64,000 bases of DNA, taken from contig CAWDQE010000018.1 of NCBI GenBank assembly GCA_963804375.1, positions 1,278,136-1,342,135 of the forward strand. Direction: 5' to 3'. Made by a program: the position numbers and the translations under genes. This document shows positions 59,667-64,000 of the stretch, in pieces. Numbering within the stretch: the first letter of the stretch is position 1; every line of letters starts with the position of its first letter. Below the pieces are notes generated by a model. That model ran no database searches. It worked only from the letters and a program-made list of their open reading frames with translations, and was not told the origin of the DNA. This stretch comes from JANXQG01 sp963804375. GTDB lineage: Bacteria > Planctomycetota > Planctomycetia > Pirellulales > Thermoguttaceae.

Positions 59667-59911
59667 AGTTCAATATCCTTCCCCGAATCAGTTTTCTTCA
59701 ACCGGTCCTGCAACTCTTTCGTGTCTTTCTTCAATGCTTCGGTCGAATCGCGGTCAACGTCAATGGCAAGGGAGAGCATGTCGCCGGGCCTGGCTTCCTT
59801 TGGGAGCAAGTCTTTCGGAAAGTCGATCTGCTGCCCTTCATCGGTCAAGAGCACAGCGAAGCGGCCTTCGTAACGGTCGAATGAGAGGGTGGTTTTCATA
59901 GTGACTGCCAT
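59663..59911 (-). CDS. DUF3006-type small protein, partner of the MBL protein
   Basis: 82 residues from ATG 59911 (an internal ATG at 59899 is also possible). 'FDRYEGRFAVLLTDEGQQIDFPKDLLPKEARPGDMLSLAIDVD' follows the DUF3006 pattern (D-R-[FI]-E-G-x-x-A-V ... L-P), a small beta domain repeatedly encoded next to ComEC-like MBL proteins. Its stop overlaps the start of the MBL gene. Confidence 0.75.
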   Translation of the reverse strand: MAVTMKTTLSFDRYEGRFAVLLTDEGQQIDFPKDLLPKEARPGDMLSLAIDVDRDSTEALKKDTKELQDRLKKTDSGKDIEL

Positions 59912-60199
59912 TTTATCACGTCGAATTGGGCAAGACCATCGGCCCACGGCGGCATCGACGTAGTAATACGGGCCGGCCGGGCTGCGGACCCGCAGGAGTC
60001 CCGATAGACGGGTCCCGATAGACGAGTCCCGATCGGCGAATCCGTGATCTTGCCGAAGGCCGTCCAGACGACGACGACTCACCGAACAACCGCGACTTGC
60101 GGCGAGGCTGGTGAGACGGCCAGGCCAGCGAGCCCGCGTTGCCGGCTTGCCGACAAACCCGCAAGAATCACTGGATCAGTCCACGCAACGTCCGCCGTC
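59912..60199. other. Spacer with GC-rich blocks, no gene
   Basis: About 290 bases. Includes a CCCGATAGACG direct repeat (59999 and 60012) and GGCCAGGCCAGCGAGCC blocks. No supported gene. Confidence 0.4.
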
Positions 60200-60227
60200 T
60201 TGCAGGTGCCGCCGTTTCTGCTAGACT
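60200..60227 (+). promoter_or_regulatory. Promoter with leaderless start for the small gene at 60235
   Basis: TTGCAG (60200-60205) and TAGACT (60222-60227) are separated by 16 bases; the ATG follows 7 bases later. It has the same layout as at the dprA and LRR genes. Confidence 0.4.
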
Positions 60228-60234
60228 GGCAGGC

Positions 60235-60423
60235 ATGGCTATCGACGACAGTACAAAGCGGATGGTTGAACTATCCCGGCAGCTACACCAGGCGGCACAG
60301 GACCGCAAGGATGATTTCCTGGAAGCGATGACGGCAGGACTCGTGAAGTCGGCCGAGCGCCTGTTGGCCCGTGAGATCGACCCGACTGTGATCGTCAGGC
60401 GTCCCCAGATCGACGGCCGCTGA
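60235..60423 (+). CDS. Small hypothetical protein
   Basis: 62 residues from the ATG at 60235. Amphipathic helices 'DDSTKRMVELSRQLHQAAQDRKDDFLEAMTAGLVKSAERLLAREI' dominate. The composition is coding-like and the promoter fits. I recognise no family. Confidence 0.5.
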   Translation: MAIDDSTKRMVELSRQLHQAAQDRKDDFLEAMTAGLVKSAERLLAREIDPTVIVRRPQIDGR

Positions 60424-60924
60424 AAGTTGGTCCAGACGATCTGGACACAGGATTCCTGAAGGTCGAACTGCCGATCAATACTCGGGGCTGATCGCCCGAA
60501 CGACGGCCGGCATTGGCCCGGTATTGGCCGGGGCGACGAGTCACGGTGCCGGCGTCGTTCCGGCGACCACCTACCACGACCCTTCGATCCACTCCATCTG
60601 AACGCCTGCCGGGCACGGTGCCGTCGTCTGCTGCCGACTCGACAATCGACGACTCCCGCCAGTAATCTGGCGGTTGGTAGTCGGCTGGAAAGCTGGCCGG
60701 CTCCTCGGTTACACGGCGGCACGGACGCCAGGAATTGGCACGGGCCGTGACGGGCAGCCACGCCGACGCCGAAGACAGCGATCCACGGACGCCACGAGCC
60801 TGAGCGGCATGTGAATGGCCGTGGACCCGCCCGACTCAGCAAACAACGATATGGCCGCCCTGACGAGACCAGAAGCGGGCGGCCCGCCCGACGCCTGTAC
60901 GCTCTGAATCAGATTATGGGTTTA
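60424..60924. other. Spacer with dispersed repeats, no gene
   Basis: About 500 bases with no convincing frame. Holds the second copy of the 100-bp dispersed repeat (60473-60569) and GACGCCAGGAATTGGCACGG (60728), related to spacer blocks elsewhere in the island. Confidence 0.5.
60473..60569. repeat. Dispersed GC-rich repeat, copy 2
   Basis: Matches 53575-53682 over its whole length with about 5 substitutions and one deletion of about 11 bases. Confidence 0.8.
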
Positions 60925-61263
60925 TCAAGGGGCACCGGTTCCTGCGGGCGGCCCGTCTTGCGGTCCATCTTTTGACTGATCTTTTGACTCATCTTGCGCC
61001 TCATCTTGCGCCTTATCTTGCGGCCCATTCTCCTTGGCCAGCCGCCGGATGATCCGCCACGGATCGACGCGGAGGGCCTTGGCGACTTCGAGAAACTCGA
61101 CGACATCAAGGCGTCTTCTGCCGCCCTCGTACTTCGCCACGTAGGACTGCGAACGACCGATTCTCTGGGCCAATTCCCACTGGGGAATTCGCTTGGCCTT
61201 CCGCACCTTAATCATTAGAGCGCGGAAGCGTTCATATTGTGACGATAGATCGGGTTTTACCAT
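60925..61263 (-). CDS. XRE-family helix-turn-helix regulator
   Basis: 112 residues from the ATG at 61263 (an upstream in-frame start at 61281 is possible). 'LMIKVRKAKRIPQWELAQRIGRSQSYVAKYEGGRRRLDVVEFLEVAKALRVDPWRII' is a complete Cro/CI-type HTH. The tail is a run of 'KDQSKDGPQDGP'-like K-D/Q-D repeats, unusual for the family and probably disordered. It is divergent from the nuclease-like gene and could repress it. Confidence 0.85.
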   Translation of the reverse strand: MVKPDLSSQYERFRALMIKVRKAKRIPQWELAQRIGRSQSYVAKYEGGRRRLDVVEFLEVAKALRVDPWRIIRRLAKENGPQDKAQDEAQDESKDQSKDGPQDGPPAGTGAP

Positions 61264-61326
61264 TGCCGTTCCTAAAAACAAATGCCAAAATAGACTTCGT
61301 TTAATTCCCTTTTAGAATTTGTATGG

Positions 61327-61332
61327 TATAAT
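61327..61332 (+). promoter_or_regulatory. -10 element (TATAAT) in the XRE/nuclease divergent gap
   Basis: A perfect TATAAT 47 bases before the ATG at 61380, in an AT-rich gap of 116 bases. A good -35 is not evident. It is a likely target of the XRE protein. Confidence 0.4.
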
Positions 61333-61379
61333 TAAGTATAAGTCAAGTGCAACTTTCAACACACCTCGGAGAAACATCA

Positions 61380-61769
61380 ATGCGAAGTGGCAAGAAACGT
61401 AGTATCGTCGGCGATCCGATCAACTTTCGGGGCATGGCCCACGCCCCGGTGAACGAAGCCGGCGTGGTCGCCCTGTTCTGCATGGTCGCGCGTGACCTCG
61501 GTTACTACATTCAGGAAATCGGCACCGAGTTCCCGGATTGCATCGTGCGGCGGGACAGCGGACGGGGATGGGAAGAACTGGCCGTCGAATTTGAATGGGA
61601 TAGCCGCAGTTTCAAGGACCACGGACACGATCCGGCGGGATGCGATGCGATTGTTTGCTGGCATCATAACTGGATCGACTGCCCCGCCGATATTGAGGTA
61701 ATCCGCCTTTCCGAAGAGATCAAGAAACTGCCAAGCATCCCGATCACTCGATCAGATCGGCCGTTCTGA
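61380..61769 (+). CDS. Small PD-(D/E)xK-like nuclease-family protein
   Basis: 129 residues. 'IGTEFPDCIVRRDSGRGWEELAVEFEWDSRSFKDHGHDPAGCDAIVCWHHNW' shows a D ... E-F-E pattern and the 'F-x-x-H-G-H-x-P-x-x-C-D-x-I-V-C-W' block that I recall from predicted restriction-like nucleases. The lysine of the classical motif is replaced, so catalytic ability is uncertain. It is controlled from the gap shared with the XRE regulator, a layout like a toxin- or restriction-type gene with its controller. Confidence 0.6.
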   Translation: MRSGKKRSIVGDPINFRGMAHAPVNEAGVVALFCMVARDLGYYIQEIGTEFPDCIVRRDSGRGWEELAVEFEWDSRSFKDHGHDPAGCDAIVCWHHNWIDCPADIEVIRLSEEIKKLPSIPITRSDRPF

Positions 61770-61842
61770 CGGGAACCCAAGGAAGCTACACCGCCCAACC
61801 CCAAGCCCAACCCCAACCCCAAGCCCAATCCCCACGAGCAAC
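61770..61842. repeat. CCCCAA-type hexanucleotide repeat
   Basis: About seven copies of CCCAANCCC-type hexamers at 61794-61835, just upstream of the next gene's ATG. Confidence 0.6.
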
Positions 61843-62598
61843 ATGAGCAACATGAGCAAAGAAGAGACCTACCGCTTGGCCGTACCCTACTTCACCGATC
61901 CGATGCAACCGTTCACGCAAGCAAACGAAATCATCGAGTTGGTTAAAGCACATTCAGGAAAGGTCGAGTCCAGCCGCGAGGGCACGGTAGAAGACCAGCG
62001 TATCATCAGCGCCGCATTCCCCGAGCGATCTGCGGCCCGGAGTTGTCAAGAATCGCTGAGAGCAGCCGGCTACGCAGCCGCCTACGCACCCGCCTACGCA
62101 GTCGGACTCGACGAACCGGTTGATTTTGCCGACGAGACCGGCCAGTTCGACGGCGATTGTGACAACGATTGTGGCGACAGCGGCAGGGCCGATGCGTGCC
62201 ACCCCGTTCTCGATCCCTTGCAGAGAGCGGAAGCACGTTACGCCGATCGTGACGCCGATCTGGACGCCGATCTGGACGCCGGTCTAGGCGACGATCTCAA
62301 CGACGATCTCAACGACGATCTCGACGATGCTTGCCGAATCGCCACGCAGGAATTCGCTGATTTCATTTTCGAGAATACGCCGGTCATCGAGTGGTTCGAC
62401 CAGACTCACCAAAATGCTTGCAGAATAGCGAAGCACCACCCCGCGCTCGATGCTTGGCACTTAGCTGAGATACGTTTTGTCGAACGGCTTACGCACGCGG
62501 TCCACGAAAATGGCTTTGCAAACAAACCGGTCGATGTATCGGGCGCGATTCGCCGGATTTTGGAGAATGGATTTGGAAATCCCGATGATGGCGACTGA
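61843..62598 (+). CDS. Hypothetical protein with an acidic repeat
   Basis: 251 residues; starts at 61843 or the ATG four codons later. The first 60 residues ('EETYRLAVPYFTDPMQPFTQANEIIELVKAH') look folded and helical. Residues about 135-162 are an acidic repeat of D-A-D-L-D and D-D-L-N units, copied in DNA as 12-bp repeats. Residues 165-245 are helical ('DAWHLAEIRFVERLTHAVHENG'). No family recognised. It heads a same-strand run of small genes. Confidence 0.55.
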   Translation: MSNMSKEETYRLAVPYFTDPMQPFTQANEIIELVKAHSGKVESSREGTVEDQRIISAAFPERSAARSCQESLRAAGYAAAYAPAYAVGLDEPVDFADETGQFDGDCDNDCGDSGRADACHPVLDPLQRAEARYADRDADLDADLDAGLGDDLNDDLNDDLDDACRIATQEFADFIFENTPVIEWFDQTHQNACRIAKHHPALDAWHLAEIRFVERLTHAVHENGFANKPVDVSGAIRRILENGFGNPDDGD

Positions 62599-62657
62599 GC
62601 CCTGAGATTAGGGAGCTATCCGCAGGAAGTTCCACAACCCACAACACCACAGCAAAC

Positions 62658-63083
62658 ATGGCACGAAAAATCAGCAGACGAATCCCAAAGGGCCATTTCA
62701 AGAAACGGCCGGATTTGATGTCTTGGATCGACGACGAGCAGCCCGAAGAATTCGATTTCACTTTCGATTGTCCGGTCTGCGTCGTGCAATCCGGCGGTTG
62801 CGGGTTTCTCGCCCTAAACTACGGGTTTTGCCTCTGGACAGATCGTGACGCCGCTGAGACTTACCTGGAACGCGCCGCGGATACGCTGCCAGATAATCCT
62901 TCTGGTGATACGCTCGACGTGGTTGAGATCGAGAGCGACAGCGATCTACTCGACCTATTGATGCGCGCACACGCCGAGGGAGTGGAGGAAATCGTAGTCG
63001 ATCTGGCAAGGCCAGATCAGACGTTCGCGCAGTGCCTATATGTCGCGAACGTACTGGACATACTCCGTGAAAGGATCGACTGA
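62658..63083 (+). CDS. Hypothetical protein
   Basis: 141 residues. The N-terminus is basic ('MARKISRRIPKGHFKKRPD'), then 'CPVCVVQSGGCGF' gives a possible small metal-binding or disulfide cluster. 'AETYLERAADTL', 'SDLLDLLMRAHAEGVEEIVVDL' and 'CLYVANVLDILRERI' look like an alpha/beta domain. No family recognised. It overlaps the next small frame. Confidence 0.55.
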   Translation: MARKISRRIPKGHFKKRPDLMSWIDDEQPEEFDFTFDCPVCVVQSGGCGFLALNYGFCLWTDRDAAETYLERAADTLPDNPSGDTLDVVEIESDSDLLDLLMRAHAEGVEEIVVDLARPDQTFAQCLYVANVLDILRERID

Positions 63084-63198
63084 CTTGATCGACATTTTCA
63101 ACCTTGACCAGTGGGACGAGATTATCGCTCCGAACTTGCCGGCAGTCGAGCCGGTACTTGAAGCCTGCCTGCGAAGGCTTTGCCACGACACGGGATAA
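63067..63198 (+). CDS. Possible very small protein
   Basis: 43 codons from GTG 63067, overlapping the end of the previous gene. 'LIDIFNLDQWDEIIAPNLPAVEPVLEACLRRLCHDTG' is plausible protein sequence. It may be a small overlapping gene or the former continuation of the upstream gene after a frameshift. Confidence 0.35.
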   Translation: MKGSTDLIDIFNLDQWDEIIAPNLPAVEPVLEACLRRLCHDTG

Positions 63199-63308
63199 CC
63201 GGTAGGTAAGCACCGACCGGGACCGCATCAAGGCGGCCTACAACGACCATGTGGGAACCGGCTTCAAGTGATTCGATTCGCAACCTCAACACTGATTATC
63301 AACCGACA

Positions 63309-63530
63309 ATGAACACTACGACCAAGTACACGAAAGCCTTTGTTGACACTATCTACGATGAAGCCGTGGAATGGTGGAACACCGCTCTCCGCAAAACCGA
63401 AATACAATTCGCCGTTTTCCTGACTCACAGAGCCAATGCGGCTGTCGATCCAGCCCTCGCCTTGCGCATGATCCTCGCCCAGCACTGCCAAACCGAAACA
63501 AAACATGATCGCCCCGCGATTCAAAAATAA
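63309..63530 (+). CDS. Hypothetical protein
   Basis: 73 residues from ATG 63309 (63249 is the longer alternative). Helical: 'KYTKAFVDTIYDEAVEWWNTAL' and 'VFLTHRANAAVDPALALRMILAQHC'. No family recognised. Its end overlaps the start of the next gene. Confidence 0.5.
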   Translation: MNTTTKYTKAFVDTIYDEAVEWWNTALRKTEIQFAVFLTHRANAAVDPALALRMILAQHCQTETKHDRPAIQK

Positions 63531-63879
63531 TAGGCGGAAAATCAACCTCTACCTCCGAGCCAAAACGTCGGCCGGTGGAATTCACTTGCCGCCCGTCCTT
63601 GAGGAAATCCTTGAGAAAGGCGAAAGCAGATTCCTAAGACTTGGCTTCGATTGGATCGTGTTTGAGAAAGACCTGACCCTTCACTCAATTCAGCTTTTCG
63701 CTGAAGTCCGAACGAAATCGGGAATCGTTGTAGACTACGAATTGGATGAAGAGAAGCCCATAGGGAAGGGCGACAACGTTTGGCACATGCCGGCCCGTAA
63801 GGGCGCCCATTTCACGACTGTCGTGCCGCTGAAATTCGTGCTAACCCTTGACCCATCCTACACCCCTGCGAGACCATGA
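63505..63879 (+). CDS. Hypothetical protein
   Basis: 124 residues, overlapping the previous gene by 26 bases. The beta-rich sequence 'FLRLGFDWIVFEKDLTLHSIQLFAEVRTKSGIVVDYELDEEKP' is followed by 'HFTTVVPLKFVLTLDPSY'. No family recognised. Its stop overlaps the start of the next gene (ATGA), so this is part of an operon. Confidence 0.55.
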   Translation: MIAPRFKNNRRKINLYLRAKTSAGGIHLPPVLEEILEKGESRFLRLGFDWIVFEKDLTLHSIQLFAEVRTKSGIVVDYELDEEKPIGKGDNVWHMPARKGAHFTTVVPLKFVLTLDPSYTPARP

Positions 63880-64000
63880 TCGTCTATCGCGCCTACATCC
63901 ACCTGGGCAACAACGAGTGGGGCAATGAACTAATGCAGAAGGTTGCCGAAGCCTATGCCGCAGAACACGCCGACAAACGGCCACTGATTGTGTCCCTGCA
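63876..64000 (+). CDS. Hypothetical protein, 3' truncated by the window end
   Basis: Begins with an ATGA overlap and reads 'MIVYRAYIHLGNNEWGNELM' and on, still open at the last base. About 41 residues are visible; no family recognised. Confidence 0.5.
   Translation, partial: MIVYRAYIHLGNNEWGNELMQKVAEAYAAEHADKRPLIVSL

Noticed and set aside
53382..60924. Integron attC cassette array
   Set aside because: Spacers are related and fold back, but the core attC end motifs and an IntI-type integrase were not seen; kept only as a finding.

Overview
The window looks like chromosomal DNA of a planctomycete (PVC group, Pirellulales-like). It is GC-rich and carries several gene types typical of that phylum: a DUF1559 pseudopilin-like protein, a DUF1080 hydrolase, a leucine-rich-repeat protein with 24-residue 'TDAGL' repeats, a CsrA-response regulator fusion, a PEP-CTERM surface protein, and many short intergenic palindromes. 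The placement comes from gene content only; no rRNA gene is present.

Positions 1-25.6 kb look like core or metabolic DNA. After the 3' end of a FabH-like gene come a lipoprotein lipase and a GalU-like nucleotidyltransferase. Next is an unusual cassette at 3.1-6.5 kb: three tandem paralogous small proteins sharing a leader-like N-terminus and a twin-arginine segment. Two of them end in a string of G-x-R-P-D-R-P motifs and one ends in an acyl-carrier-protein-like domain without its serine. A B12-binding radical SAM enzyme follows. I read this as a candidate undescribed peptide-modification (RiPP-like) system. A DRE-TIM aldolase, a DUF1559 protein and an LRR protein follow; the last two are enclosed by a 241-bp direct repeat. 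A sugar cluster at 11.3-16.7 kb (aldolase, isomerase/epimerase, uronate isomerase-like, SIS isomerase, PfkB kinase) faces a UROD-like protein. After an 880-bp repeat array come a C25 peptidase, a GH2 glycosidase, the bifunctional heptose enzyme HldE and a GT2 glycosyltransferase.

Positions 25.9-37 kb hold endonuclease III, the CsrA-REC fusion convergent with a CheB-CheR-PAS-kinase-REC giant, a LamG/DUF1080 secreted pair, and a secreted Ala/Lys/Glu coiled-coil repeat protein. A frameshifted type IIG restriction-modification gene occupies 37.2-40.6 kb.

A tRNA-Met (41.3 kb) followed by a tyrosine recombinase marks the probable edge of an integrated island reaching the window end. The island carries a frameshifted, highly repetitive PEP-CTERM protein and many genes that look like defence or nuclease functions. 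These are an HTH-HNH protein with six zinc-knuckle repeats, a HEPN-like protein with a nuclease-like partner, a type III restriction fragment, DprA next to a HAD-PRTase-zinc ribbon protein with an in-frame amber codon, an Mrr-like endonuclease with an FRG-domain protein, an MBL/DUF3006 pair, an XRE regulator opposite a small nuclease-like protein, and a run of small hypothetical genes. The spacers between these genes contain GC-rich dispersed repeats.

All functions are read from motifs and remembered family features; no database search was possible.
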